Source of the DNA: Acinetobacter terrae
GTDB taxonomy: Bacteria > Pseudomonadota > Gammaproteobacteria > Pseudomonadales > Moraxellaceae
Assembly (NCBI RefSeq): GCF_013004375.1
Contig: NZ_JABERI010000035.1
Location: forward strand, 34,906-98,905
Length of the DNA stretch: 64,000 nucleotides
Direction: 5' to 3'
Under the pieces are notes generated by a model. That model was not told the origin of the DNA. It made no database searches and saw nothing but the letters and a program-made list of their open reading frames with translations. The translations under genes and the position numbers were made by a program. How positions within the stretch are numbered: the first letter of the stretch is position 1; the number at the start of each line of letters is the position of its first letter. Positions 36,806-46,401 of the stretch are shown here, piece after piece.

Positions 36806-37717
36806 TCACTTCAATGTTTGTTTAATTAAACTCAGGATATATTCTAAATTTTCTGTATCTGACACGATCACTTCACAATCACCATTGCCCCAATGACCAA
36901 TATTGGTCACATCCTTAGTGAGCTGTTTTGGATCATCAAGCTGACTAAAAGGCATATTCAGCCAGATGCGGATTTGCTTTGTCCCAATACTCATATAGAC
37001 ATAGTTCCGTTTACCCTTACGGAAAGCAATATACATTTTCTTGGGATGAACATCTAAATCGGTGGTTAAGCCCAGAATTGAGTCCCTGAATTGCTCGTAT
37101 AGCTCTTTAATGTCATCAGACTTATCAGCGAGATGATAGGCTTCATCATATTGCTGGATTTCTTTGGCAATTTTTTTAATGTCTTCAGACTCAAACTTTT
37201 GCACTTGCTTGATCGAAGGGGCTGATTTGGCTTTCTGTAATGAATTGACTGAAACAATTCCACCCTTGTAGCGTTTGATTTCCCACAGCTCAATGCCTAA
37301 GTCTTTAAAATTAGTGGACTGTTTTTGAAAGTCGGTAAAGCTGGGCGAAACAAAAATGATTCGGCTCTGGGACCAATCCACGTCCTGACGTTTAAGATGC
37401 TTACTCTGGTTCTCATTGTACTCAACAATAAAGTCCGCTTTATATTCGAGCATGAGATTCAGATAAGAAACACCTTGGTCGATTACGCTATAGTTGCGCT
37501 CTCTTTTATATTCGATAATTACGAAAGCCTGGCTTTCAGGATCGAAAGCTAAAGTATCGATACGATTATTTTTAATCGTAAACTCAGATTTAATAAATTC
37601 CAGACCCGTAAAGCTGTATAAATTATTTTCAAACAGGGTTTGAATTTCCCTTTCTAAACGAAAAGGATCTTCGGTTAGTTCTACTAATGTCTGTGCTTGA
37701 GTTTGATATAATTGCAT
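36806..37717 (-). CDS. predicted nuclease-fold protein with DUF5655-like tail, hsd accessory gene
   Basis: 303 residues. The N-terminal half has IDTLAFDPESQAFVIIEYKR, a PD-(D/E)XK-like strand pair, and ends with IIFVSPSFTDFQ. The C-terminal half (about 190-303, with KKMYIAFRKGKRNYVYMSIG) resembles the DUF5655 domain. Such proteins occur in type I restriction loci; their role is not established. AAGGTG precedes the ATG. It lies 30 bases before hsdR in the same operon. Confidence 0.7.
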   Translation of the reverse strand: MQLYQTQAQTLVELTEDPFRLEREIQTLFENNLYSFTGLEFIKSEFTIKNNRIDTLAFDPESQAFVIIEYKRERNYSVIDQGVSYLNLMLEYKADFIVEYNENQSKHLKRQDVDWSQSRIIFVSPSFTDFQKQSTNFKDLGIELWEIKRYKGGIVSVNSLQKAKSAPSIKQVQKFESEDIKKIAKEIQQYDEAYHLADKSDDIKELYEQFRDSILGLTTDLDVHPKKMYIAFRKGKRNYVYMSIGTKQIRIWLNMPFSQLDDPKQLTKDVTNIGHWGNGDCEVIVSDTENLEYILSLIKQTLK

Positions 37718-37756
37718 TTATACACCTTATGAAGATCTAGATTTATTTTAGACTAC

Positions 37757-38899
37757 TTATTTCCACTCTAGTTCAACACGATTTAGAATTTTATGATTGC
37801 GCACAATGAGTTGCGTAACTTCTTTCAACTCAAATTGCTTGAACTGCCAAGATGCCGCCCAATATTCATCTTTTTTACCTCCATACCAAGACTCATAAGT
37901 GGAATGAGTTCCTTTTTTTAATACTTGTTCAACTTTTTTAACAATGTCTGGTGTAGGGTGTTGAACATACATATGAACAGCACAACTCATTGGATGAGTT
38001 GCAACATGTAAATTCAAGACTGAATCTGACCAATCTTTCCAATTATTTCCTATAAAACGCAAAGCTGGTGTGCCATCCCAAGTATGTCTTCTCACAAAAG
38101 GCTCATATTCCTCACCTAGTGCTATTTGAAGTTCATTATTAATATGGTTAATTATTTCTTGGTAAACATTTTCTCTTAGTTCGACTAATTCTTGAATTTG
38201 TTGCATATGATCAACAACGAAGTTCAAACTTTCCATATTCGTATCCAATAATTCTATAAAGCTATCTAAATGTAATAAAAAGTCGCGTGAAAATATGCTC
38301 CATTTATTAAATGGATTATCTATAAATTTTGGTGCCAAATATGTTCTCGTTGATGAGGTTAACTCTGCAAACGAGACTCCCAGCCAATCACTTTCATCAC
38401 ATTTTCCGTCTGGACATAGCACAATAGGAATCAATTTAATTTCAGTAGGCGATTCTTCAGACCTCTGCTTTTGCGATATTAATTTTTTAAGCTGTTTATT
38501 GCCCCAAGACACATAATCTTTAAATGGATTATTTTGATGATGAAAGACTTTTACTTCTATAACGACCAATGCAGTATCTGTCTGAAACCATAAATCTATA
38601 CGATTCCCTTTATCTGTAGTTTGCTGTGTTCTAATTTCTAATAATTGACCAAAATCAAAATCGGCATATTCATCATGTGATTTTATTGCTTGAATAAAAC
38701 CATCATAGAATGCAGTCCCGAGGTGATGCTTTTCATTAGGATCTAGAAAAAAAGATAATAGCTCTGTAGTCGGATTCTCGTGATGATTTCTAAGAGCAGT
38801 ATCAAATATCGTCAGTTCCCTTTCAGGCATTTTATATTTTTGAGCCTTTAATAAAATGTTTTCATACTTTTGAATGAGTTGATCTTCTAAATCCTGCAT
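37757..38899 (-). CDS. PD-(D/E)XK nuclease superfamily protein, hsd accessory gene
   Basis: About 380 residues from the Met at 38899 (MQDLEDQLIQKYENIL), preceded by AGGGGCAAGA. Active-site pattern: RNHHENPTTELLSFFLDP (Glu), then RIDLWFQTDTALVVIEVKVFHH (Asp and ExK), as in the PDDEXK_4 group of bacterial defence-associated nucleases. It is placed between hsdS and the DUF5655-type gene on the same strand. Possible auxiliary anti-phage nuclease (inference). Confidence 0.75.
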   Translation of the reverse strand: MQDLEDQLIQKYENILLKAQKYKMPERELTIFDTALRNHHENPTTELLSFFLDPNEKHHLGTAFYDGFIQAIKSHDEYADFDFGQLLEIRTQQTTDKGNRIDLWFQTDTALVVIEVKVFHHQNNPFKDYVSWGNKQLKKLISQKQRSEESPTEIKLIPIVLCPDGKCDESDWLGVSFAELTSSTRTYLAPKFIDNPFNKWSIFSRDFLLHLDSFIELLDTNMESLNFVVDHMQQIQELVELRENVYQEIINHINNELQIALGEEYEPFVRRHTWDGTPALRFIGNNWKDWSDSVLNLHVATHPMSCAVHMYVQHPTPDIVKKVEQVLKKGTHSTYESWYGGKKDEYWAASWQFKQFELKEVTQLIVRNHKILNRVELEWK

Positions 38900-38960
38900 T
38901 CTTGCCCCTAACTCAAATAATAAAACTGCCAAACCCTAAATTGAATTTGGCTAAAAATAT

Positions 38961-40208
38961 TTAAACAAACATCTGCTGCAACAAGCTTTTTTTCCAAGTT
39001 TTAGCCTGTTCAATTTGCTGAACTACAACTTCAATTTTTTGGTCAACGGCAGATAGGAAATTGGCGATTTTGGTTTGTTCTTCTAGACAAGGAAGAACTA
39101 ACTTTAGCTTCCTCTGTGTCGTAATCGGCACTTGATTCCTTGTGGACTGAGACATAATGCCTGTGTACTGTTTTTTAAAGTAATCGGATGCTAAGATATT
39201 TTTTAAATATGTATTGATCAGTTTATTAGAGTTACAACGATAATAAGTGGCTGTAGTACTTAAGATAACAAATTCAAAACTTGTCTTAAGAATAGCCACG
39301 GGGCCAACCGTTGCATTATGTGCAAATAAAACATCGCCATCTTTAGCAATGCCTTTTTTAAATTTTAAAGCTCACTCTAAAGGCAACCGCTTACAAGTTG
39401 CAAAACAGACCGTTCCATTACTAAAATCTGTTGCACCAATGTATGGAATACCCAAGTCACTAAACTCTTCAGACTTGGGATATAGCTCACCATGATTACC
39501 ATCCATTTGATCAATAATATAATTTTGATCAAGAAAATACTGAATTGTATTTTCCTCCCACTCCCCAAACTCACTACCATCATCCGCTTTAAAACGAAGC
39601 TTCTGACTAAACAGCTTTTGCATCATGCCTTGTTTATATTGGCTGAGCAGCTGATGTTTTTGGCTGAGTTGACTGATCTTTTCATCCACGGTGGAAAGAA
39701 AAGCAGCGATTTTGGTTTGTTCTGCTTTAGACGGTTTGTTAATTTTTAAATCTTTGAGTTGTGATGAATACAGATGAACTACGGAGTTACCCTGTGCTAA
39801 TTGAGCAATATCCAACTTTTTCGCTGAACTAAGGTAATACGCCAACCACTCTCCATTTTCTTTATGACTAAGAATATTCAGATCACCACTTAAAATAACG
39901 TCCTCTTTTAGAACACATGAAGCAGTTGCAATATCAATTTGTGTTTCACCTGATGCTGGAATAAGAACATCACCAGCTTGGCTTAAGACACATTCAGATT
40001 TAGATACATGCGTTTTAGATTGAACTTTCGTGATTACTTGACCATAAGTTGTGTAGAGTTCGCCATATCGAATACATTCATTAATACCATCTTCTGAAAT
40101 ATCAGCTTTTGAAATACCTTTCCCTTTTCTAAAAGATACAAAATCTTTTAAGACATAAGGCGACCACTCCCCATCAAACTCTTTAAACCGTAACTTTGGT
40201 GCAGTCAT
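38961..40208 (-). pseudogene. hsdS: type I restriction specificity subunit, TGA nonsense in the second recognition domain
   Basis: Residues 1-278 (MTAPKLRFKEFDGEWSPYVL to CKRLPLE) include the first target recognition domain, the central conserved helices (AEQTKIAAFLSTVDEKISQL) and the start of the second domain. A TGA at 39372-39374 follows. The same frame then continues ALKFKKGIAKDGDVLFAHNA to the end of the normal protein, with the second conserved region EEQTKIANFLSAVDQKIEVV. A single base change therefore splits it. Half-length HsdS proteins can in some systems dimerise into working specificity units, so partial function is possible. The start overlaps hsdM (TAATG). Confidence 0.88.
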
Positions 40209-41776
40209 TACTTCACCTCTGCAAACGGTGAAGCAATGCCTAGCTCTTTGCAGAAATTCGCAATCACGGCATCGGTTTTTTGACTGTCTTTTTCAAGCTG
40301 TTGCAGTTGTTGGGCAATCACATCTAAATCAATTTCAGCTTCTGCTTCAAAAGTATCGACATAACGCGGAATATTCAGGTTGTAATCATTGTCTTTGACT
40401 TCTTGTAAAGTTGCTACATGTGCATATTTCTCAATGTCCTGGCGGTTTTTAAATGCCGCAATAATATTGTCCAAATGCTCAGGCAACAGCTTGTTTTGAT
40501 TCTTTTGCTTTTCAAACCCGTTACTGGCATCAATAAACAGAATATTGCCCGTATGCTCACGGTTTTTCTTCAACACCAAAATACAGGTCGGAATCGAGGT
40601 GCCATAGAAAATATTGGCCGGTAAACCAATAATCGTATCCACCACATTCAACTGTTCAATCAGGTACTGACGAATCACGCCCTCACTGGAACCACGGAAT
40701 AACACGCCATGCGGCAACACCACCGCCATAGTGCCGTTTTCATCCAGTTGATACAGCATGTGCTGAACAAAAGCCATATCGGCTTTGGAACTTGGCGCCA
40801 GTTTGCCATAAGCCGCAAAGCGTTCATCTTGTAAAAATAACGGATCGGCTGACCAGTTGGCTGAAAATGGCGGATTGGCTACCACCGCATCAAATTTGTG
40901 CTCTAGATGCTGCGGACGGGTTAAGGTATTTTCCTGCTTGATGTCGAACTTGGCAAAATGCACATCATGCAAGATCATGTTCATCCGCGCCAAGTTGTAA
41001 GTGGTACGGTTCATTTCCTGACCGTAAATCATGTCTACATCTTTGACTTCACGTTTCACCCGCAGCAACAACGAACCTGAACCACAAGTCGGATCATAGA
41101 CTGAACGTAAACGCTCTTTGCCTTGGGTCACAATCTTGGCCAGTAAAGTCGATACCGTTTGCGGGGTATAGAACTCACCGGCTTTTTTGCCGGCACCTGA
41201 TGCAAACTCACCAATCAGGTATTCGTAGGCATCACCCAGTACATCGGCTTCAGTATTGCTGATGTCAAAATCAATATCATCTAAATGGCTCAGCACCTTG
41301 GCCACCAGTTCATTACGGTCACTGGCGTTGTTGCCGAGCTTGGTCGAATTCAGATCCAGATCTTCAAACAGGTTGGCAAAGTCATCGGCAGAATCGGTGC
41401 CCAAAGTACTTTGTTCAATCGATTTTAAAGTCGCAGTTAAATCATCCAGAATAAACTCGCCCTGACGACCACGCTGCGCCAGGGTATGAAACAGCTGTTT
41501 CGGGGTCAGCGCATAACCGACTTCGGCAATGGCATTCTTTTTGATTTCTTCGATATAAGGCACATGCTCAGGGTTGCTTTCATCCAGCTCAAGAAAACTG
41601 AGATCTTCCCCATCCAGCAATTCATTGGCAAAATTAACCGACTTTTCCGATAAATATTTAAAGAAAATAAACCCCAGAATGTAATCCCGAAATTCATCTG
41701 CCCCCATGGTTCCGCGTAAAGTATTGGCAATATTTCAAAGTTGTTTTTGTAGCTGTTGCAGTTGTACCTGGGTCAT
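40208..41776 (-). pseudogene. hsdM: type I restriction methylase subunit, TGA nonsense at codon 14
   Basis: The family start is at 41776: MTQVQLQQLQKQL, then TGA at 41735-41737, then NIANTLRGTMGADEF. The usual residue at the stop is Trp (QLWNIANTLRG), so TGG has become TGA. Translation could restart at the Met at 41707 and would give 499 residues that keep the SAM motif VYDPTCGSGSLLL and the catalytic ANPPFSANW, but lose the N-terminal helix. The methylase is N6-adenine specific and forms the M2S core. First gene of the hsd operon. Activity of a restarted product is uncertain. Confidence 0.85.
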
Positions 41777-41921
41777 TCGAAGTCCATACACTTGTTGCTT
41801 AATACTGGGGGGAGTTTAGCGTGATTATTCATAGCCTCTCCCCATGTGACATAACTTGTCGTTTCAATTTCGGTGCTTAAAGAGATAAGCTCAATTGAGT
41901 TGTATCTATCACGATAAAATG

Positions 41922-41938
41922 TGTAGTAAGTTGCTACA
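41922..41938. promoter_or_regulatory. 17-bp palindrome, copy 1 (one mismatch)
   Basis: TGTAGTAAGTTGCTACA. The same palindrome occurs at 43962-43978 and 45732-45748. This copy is just past the rep stop codon and upstream of hsdM. Candidate partition-protein binding site. Confidence 0.55.
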
Positions 41939-41942
41939 CCTT

Positions 41943-43112
41943 TTAAATAATCTCTTTGCCGAAAATCTCGTTCAAACGTTCGCGATTTCCCTGAACAAAG
42001 GCAGGATCATTTTTTAGCTTATATTTCATTTCTTTTTTGAAATCATTCATCGATACGCCGGCCACAGCAAAATCCATTTGAAACATAATATCGTTTACAA
42101 TCAGGTTGGCTTGAGAATCGGTTAAACAGCCTTCAGCTTTAAACCACTTGCTGAACTGTTTATAATTCGGATCATTGGCGTGAATATACCAAGACCGAAC
42201 CGTCATATCGAATTTTGCACCCAGCTCTTTCACGATGGCGTTGTCATCAAAATCCACATCCAGATAGATTTGGGTATTTTCATTGCTTTGAGGAATCACC
42301 GCCTCAATATGCCCACTGGTAATTTTAAACCGGACACCGACAATAGGCCGTCCTTTCTTAATGGTGTCATATTCCAGCTTCAGACTGGTTCTATCATTAA
42401 TTTCTTCAACAATTTTATCTAACACATAACGTCTGAAATCAACCCAACGATCATATTTCTTCTCGCCAATATCAGTTAATGCTTTGATGTTTTCCAGTGA
42501 CAGTTCAACTTCGTATGTGTCCTGATTGGCATACTTGAACTCATTTTTAATAAAGTAAGAATACAGACTCATACTGGTCACCGAGTCTAAAGCAAATAAA
42601 TCTTTTAATTGATAGGTGGTAAAATTACCGCTTGCCAGACGGGTAAAATAAGGCAGCACTTCACTGGTAAACCGAATCTGCAAGGCATTTTTGGCATCAT
42701 CTTCCCAACGCAGTTCCCGAATAATAGGCACTACAGAATGTACTTTTTTTACTTTCCGTTTGCTGTCATCTAAAGGTTCTTCAATGACAAAATGGGCAAC
42801 CCGGGAGGACAGCTCTTTATAGATCCGGTCTATTGCGACATTAATGGAATTTTTTTTATCTAAACCGAGTAACTCGCCTAAATCATCTTTATGCAAATAA
42901 ATATAGGTTTGCTCGGTAATTTCACGATCTTGATTATTTTTTTCACCGTAATTCGCTACCGCCATCGCATAAAGGAGCGCTTTGTACTCATTGGATGACA
43001 ATTCAATCGGTCGAATCAGGCGGTTGCTGGTACTGACCACTCCATTATGGCGAATATTCCCAATACAATAAGGTAAATATTCTATTTCTTCTTTTTCGTT
43101 CAGCTTGTTCAT
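41943..43112 (-). CDS. Rep_3-type plasmid replication initiator with DUF5710 tail
   Basis: 389 residues. Two winged-helix domains of the RepB/Rep_3 superfamily are indicated by SNRLIRPIELSSNEYKALLY at the N terminus, LPYFTRLASGNFTTYQLKDL and SMSLYSYFIKNEF. Residues about 280-330 (IYLDVDFDDNAIVKELGAKF then SWYIHANDPNYKQF) form a DUF5710 domain, often appended to Acinetobacter plasmid Reps. It binds iterons and opens the origin. The gene points away from the iteron array at 43644-43790. Confidence 0.93.
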   Translation of the reverse strand: MNKLNEKEEIEYLPYCIGNIRHNGVVSTSNRLIRPIELSSNEYKALLYAMAVANYGEKNNQDREITEQTYIYLHKDDLGELLGLDKKNSINVAIDRIYKELSSRVAHFVIEEPLDDSKRKVKKVHSVVPIIRELRWEDDAKNALQIRFTSEVLPYFTRLASGNFTTYQLKDLFALDSVTSMSLYSYFIKNEFKYANQDTYEVELSLENIKALTDIGEKKYDRWVDFRRYVLDKIVEEINDRTSLKLEYDTIKKGRPIVGVRFKITSGHIEAVIPQSNENTQIYLDVDFDDNAIVKELGAKFDMTVRSWYIHANDPNYKQFSKWFKAEGCLTDSQANLIVNDIMFQMDFAVAGVSMNDFKKEMKYKLKNDPAFVQGNRERLNEIFGKEII

Positions 43113-43512
43113 AAGTGGAAAATAAAAGTACTTTTCTACATGTTATACACAAAAGTGGAATCCTATGCAAATTATCCACCCTTTTAACTCGACACTAAAC
43201 AGAAATGAACAACAAGCAATCAAAGCAAAGGCTAAGAGTGGAAGCCATGTCACTTTGTTTTGCTATTTAAAACACTTTTTAAACTTAAGGTGGAAAATAA
43301 AACAAGTATTGCACTTTTTAGTGACAAACCTTCCACTTTTAGTATTTCTCAATCATTTTGAAAGTGCGTAGAAAGCCAAAAAATGCGCCAAACCACCCTA
43401 TAAAGTGGAAAGAATAATTAAAAATGCACCTTAACAGTGACAAACCTTCCACTTTTAGCCTGCTCAGAAATGAAAACAGACAATATCCTTGATGAAATTA
43501 CGAACAAACAGG

Positions 43513-43521
43513 TTATCCACA
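43513..43521 (+). promoter_or_regulatory. DnaA box
   Basis: TTATCCACA, an exact consensus DnaA box, 130 bases before the main iteron array. Expected at iteron origins. Confidence 0.7.
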
Positions 43522-43643
43522 GGATAAAAATATTAAAATGACAAGTCTTCCACCTTTAAAGCCAAATAAACTAACTTATCAACAGATTAAGAACCTGTTT
43601 TTAAATAATTTTATAGTTTAAATTCAAGCTTTATTTAAACTCC

Positions 43644-43790
43644 GTGACAAGTCTTCCACCATAGTGACAAGTCTTCCACCTTTCAGTGACAGCTCTTCCA
43701 CCTTTCAGTGACAAGTCTTCCACCTTTCAGTGACAAGTCTTCCACCTTTCAGTGACAAACCTTCCACTTTTCAGTGACAAACCTTCCACC
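43644..43790 (+). repeat. iteron array, seven copies, 22-bp period
   Basis: Copies of GTGACAAGTCTTCCACC start at 43644, 43664, 43686, 43708, 43730, 43752 and 43774; all but the first interval are exactly 22 bases. The fourth-strand-like variants read GTGACAGCTCTTCCACC (43686) and GTGACAAACCTTCCAC (43752, 43774). Two helical turns per repeat place the Rep proteins on one DNA face. Confidence 0.95.
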
Positions 43791-43961
43791 TTTAAAATCA
43801 TAAGATATTGATTTTTAATAGTAAAAAAGTGCTCTAATTATAATTAACTAATTATATAAATTAATACTAATTATAATTAGCTAGCTATATTTAATAAAAA
43901 AAAGAATCTGTTTGTTTTTTATTCAAGTTCAGATTATAACTTCAACGTAGCGTAAAGAAGC

Positions 43962-43978
43962 TGTAGCAAGTTGCTACA
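43962..43978. promoter_or_regulatory. 17-bp palindrome, copy 2
   Basis: TGTAGCAAGTTGCTACA, perfect, 38 bases before the parA start. Suits a parAB operator or partition site. Confidence 0.65.
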
Positions 43979-44016
43979 AAGTTCTTTATATTACAATAAC
44001 TCAAACGAGGTCTATT

Positions 44017-44802
44017 ATGACAAGTAAGTCGACTAAAATCATTGCTGTGGCAAATCATAAAGGTGGTTGCGGAAAGACGACCACTGTAGTTCATCTGGCA
44101 TCAGAACTGGCAGACTTGGGCAACAAAGTCTTGGTGATTGATTTAGATCCCCAAGCAAACGCAAGTCTACATATCGGATCCAGACATCCAAGTGAAGTTG
44201 AAACAACTTCTGCTGAATTACTGGTGGGTGATTTAAGTCTGTTATCTGAAGCTTTAGAAGAAGAAACCAATTTCAAAAATGTTTCTTTAATTTATGGTTC
44301 TCTAACATTAGGTAAAACTGAAGATCAACTCAAAGATGATTCTCCAAGACCCTCTGAAGAACTGGCGACTAAATTGGAATTGTTAAAAGGATTATATGAT
44401 TTCATCCTGATTGACTGTCCTCCAAGCCTAAAACTTCTCACCAGTAATGCATTGGCTGCATCGACACATGTCATGGTACCGATTGAATCAGGTTCACAAT
44501 ATGGCTTATATGGTGTAACTGACTTAATTAACCATTTAAGTAAAATAAGACGTGTTAATCCTGAATTAAAACTTTTAGGCGCTTTATTGATTAAACATGA
44601 TGAACGTCAAAACGTGTGTAAACTGATCCGAGATGAAGCTTTAAGCCAGGTCGGTGAATTATTAAAAACCACAATTCCGATGAGTACTAAGGTTAATCAA
44701 GCCGCAATTTTGCAACAACCATTATTGAGTGTAGATAAAAACGCTAAAGTTCGTAAAGCGTTTCAAGAACTAGCGAAAGAAATTGTTAATCGTGTTGAAT
44801 AA
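44017..44802 (+). CDS. parA: ParA partition ATPase
   Basis: 261 residues, type Ib-like (no N-terminal HTH). The deviant Walker A motif NHKGGCGKTTTVVHLASEL is at residue about 13; VLVIDLDPQANAS and FILIDCPPSLKLLTSNALAA are the other switch motifs. It segregates the replicon by forming a dynamic pattern on the nucleoid, stimulated by ParB. Start ATG after an acgagg site. Confidence 0.95.
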   Translation: MTSKSTKIIAVANHKGGCGKTTTVVHLASELADLGNKVLVIDLDPQANASLHIGSRHPSEVETTSAELLVGDLSLLSEALEEETNFKNVSLIYGSLTLGKTEDQLKDDSPRPSEELATKLELLKGLYDFILIDCPPSLKLLTSNALAASTHVMVPIESGSQYGLYGVTDLINHLSKIRRVNPELKLLGALLIKHDERQNVCKLIRDEALSQVGELLKTTIPMSTKVNQAAILQQPLLSVDKNAKVRKAFQELAKEIVNRVE

Positions 44803-44820
44803 AAGCATGCTGAGAATATT

Positions 44821-45720
44821 ATGGTAAGTACTAAAGAACTGTTGGCACAACGTTTACAGCAAAATACTCAAAAGCATCAACAAGCTCAAAAAGAGCATGT
44901 CAATGATGTGAAAGAACTGCGTCGGAATGTACAAATTACAGATATTCAGCCTAGTCCCAATCAACCACGAAAAATCTTTAATCAACAAGATATTGAAGAC
45001 TTGGCAACCTCGATTGAAGAAATTGGATTACTACAACCGATTGCAGTACGACGCGTACAGGACAAATATGAGTTGATCGCTGGTGAACGACGTCTGAAAG
45101 CGCATCAGGTTCTCAATAAAAGTACCATCGAAGTGATTGTTATAGATGCATCAGATGAAGATGTAGCACTGTTAACTTTAGCGGAAAACTTAAAACGGGA
45201 AGATTTAACCGATTATGAAATCTATGTCGGTTTGAGTTCTTTGAATGAAAAATTAAAAAAGAATAAGCAAAAACTGGCAAAGTCCTTGGGCATGAACCGT
45301 GAGGATATGTATAAATATTTATCTTTTGAAAAATTACCTCAAGAACTGATTGATGATTTAGAGCAACAACCGACATTGTTGGCACGTACTGCAGCCACGG
45401 CAGTAAAAAAGTTTTTATCAGATCATGAAGAGAATTCTAACCATGCTAAAAAAGCTCTGTTAGAAGCCTGGGCGAAGTTACTGAAAAAAGAAGTTGAACA
45501 AACAAAATTGGCATTATTGGCGGAAAAAATTCTAAAGTCGAAAGAGACTAAAGAACCGATTAAAACTTCAATCGTGCATAAAATTGAATATGATGGAAAA
45601 GTCGCAGGTAATATCAAGTTTGATCACAACACCTTAAAAGTGTCATTAAAAATGAGTGAATTTGATGATCAAAACTTACAAGAACTGGAAAGTTTGCTGA
45701 AAAAAATGCTGATCAAATAA
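44821..45720 (+). CDS. parB: ParB partition DNA-binding protein
   Basis: 299 residues. The ParB_N domain spans about 38-130: IQPSPNQPRKIFNQQDIEDL, LQPIAVRRVQDKYELIAGER, RLKAHQVL, and LTLAENLKREDLTDYEIYVG. An HTH follows (KKNKQKLAKSLGMNREDMYK) and the C terminus is a probable dimerisation domain. It begins 18 bases after parA. Confidence 0.93.
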   Translation: MVSTKELLAQRLQQNTQKHQQAQKEHVNDVKELRRNVQITDIQPSPNQPRKIFNQQDIEDLATSIEEIGLLQPIAVRRVQDKYELIAGERRLKAHQVLNKSTIEVIVIDASDEDVALLTLAENLKREDLTDYEIYVGLSSLNEKLKKNKQKLAKSLGMNREDMYKYLSFEKLPQELIDDLEQQPTLLARTAATAVKKFLSDHEENSNHAKKALLEAWAKLLKKEVEQTKLALLAEKILKSKETKEPIKTSIVHKIEYDGKVAGNIKFDHNTLKVSLKMSEFDDQNLQELESLLKKMLIK

Positions 45721-45722
45721 AA

Positions 45723-45758
45723 TAAAAAAAGTGTAGCAATTTGCTACACTTTTTTTGA
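45723..45758 (+). terminator. Rho-independent terminator of parAB containing palindrome copy 3
   Basis: A-tract, GTGTAGCAA, T, TTGCTACAC and a T7 tract form a perfect hairpin two bases after the parB stop. The core TGTAGCAATTTGCTACA (45732-45748) is the third copy of the 17-bp palindrome, differing only in the central base. Confidence 0.85.
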
Positions 45759-46020
45759 GCTAAAACCAGTAACTCACTTTTGTGTATAGCGTTTGATGTA
45801 AACAAAATCGAAAAATATCATCCCTATACAAAACGCTCTGGCTTTATATTTTTAGTCTACTTTGATTATTCCAATATCCCACCAAATGAACCTTATTTTT
45901 TATAAAAAACTTCTCAATAAAATAGAAAATAATAAAGATTAGAATAAATGAATTTTTTCTCATTGATGCAAATCAATCAGAAAATGATCAAAAAATGGAC
46001 CGATTGTATAAGAATACACT

Positions 46021-46049
46021 GTCTATTTACGTCTATTTACGTCTATTTG
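46021..46049. repeat. 3 x 10-bp tandem repeat
   Basis: GTCTATTTAC, GTCTATTTAC, GTCTATTTG: near one helical turn per unit, in non-coding DNA. Confidence 0.85.
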
Positions 46050-46218
46050 CTTATGAGAGGTTGAGTTTGATCGTTTGTATAGGAATGTAGCTTAAAATTA
46101 AAATAATTCGTCTAAGCGCGAATAAAGCAAAATACGACTGTGTTGAATATCTGGATTATTCTTGTGATAAATCTGAATAAACAGACTTTAAAATATCTGT
46201 AAATTAAATGTTCATGAC

Positions 46219-46248
46219 AAAAAAAGCTCACTACTTAGCAGGGAGCTT
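46219..46248 (-). terminator. Rho-independent terminator downstream of the VIT gene
   Basis: On the minus strand AAGCTC (46248-46243) pairs with GAGCTT (46229-46224), followed by a T7 tract. It lies 154 bases after the VIT pseudogene stop. Confidence 0.6.
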
Positions 46249-46401
46249 AATATTCAGTTGATGAAGAATTTTTGATGCTATCTATATTAAGTTATTTACC
46301 AATCTACTGAGCATAACTGTAAGTTTCTACCAAGTTAGGTAGTATTCGGATGGCTACCTTAGAATTTTGAAACCATCGCTAAATTTTAGGCTGCTGTAAC
46401 A

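Larger units (their letters stand above)
43113..44016. other. iteron-type plasmid origin region
   Basis: Gene-free DNA between the divergent rep and parA. It holds scattered iterons at about 43320, 43436 and 43538, a consensus DnaA box, the main iteron array and an AT-rich stretch at 43800-43910 that could be the melting region. The iterons differ mainly as AAGTCTTCCACC or AAACCTTCCACT variants. Confidence 0.85.
45759..46401. other. intergenic region downstream of parAB
   Basis: No gene is visible in about 640 bases. It contains a threefold 10-bp repeat (46021-46049) and a minus-strand terminator (46219-46248). I looked for a pdif-like XerC/XerD site and did not find one. Confidence 0.6.

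Noticed and set aside
38961..41776. TGA recoding (as Trp or Arg) to explain the nonsense codons
   Set aside because: Other genes here use TGA as their normal stop and TGG for Trp; the context looks like ordinary mutation.
43644..43790. 22-bp repeats considered as a CRISPR
   Set aside because: Units abut without spacers and lie next to a Rep_3 gene, so they are iterons.
45759..46401. pdif-type XerC/XerD site near parAB
   Set aside because: No sequence resembling the conserved XerC and XerD arms could be found by eye.
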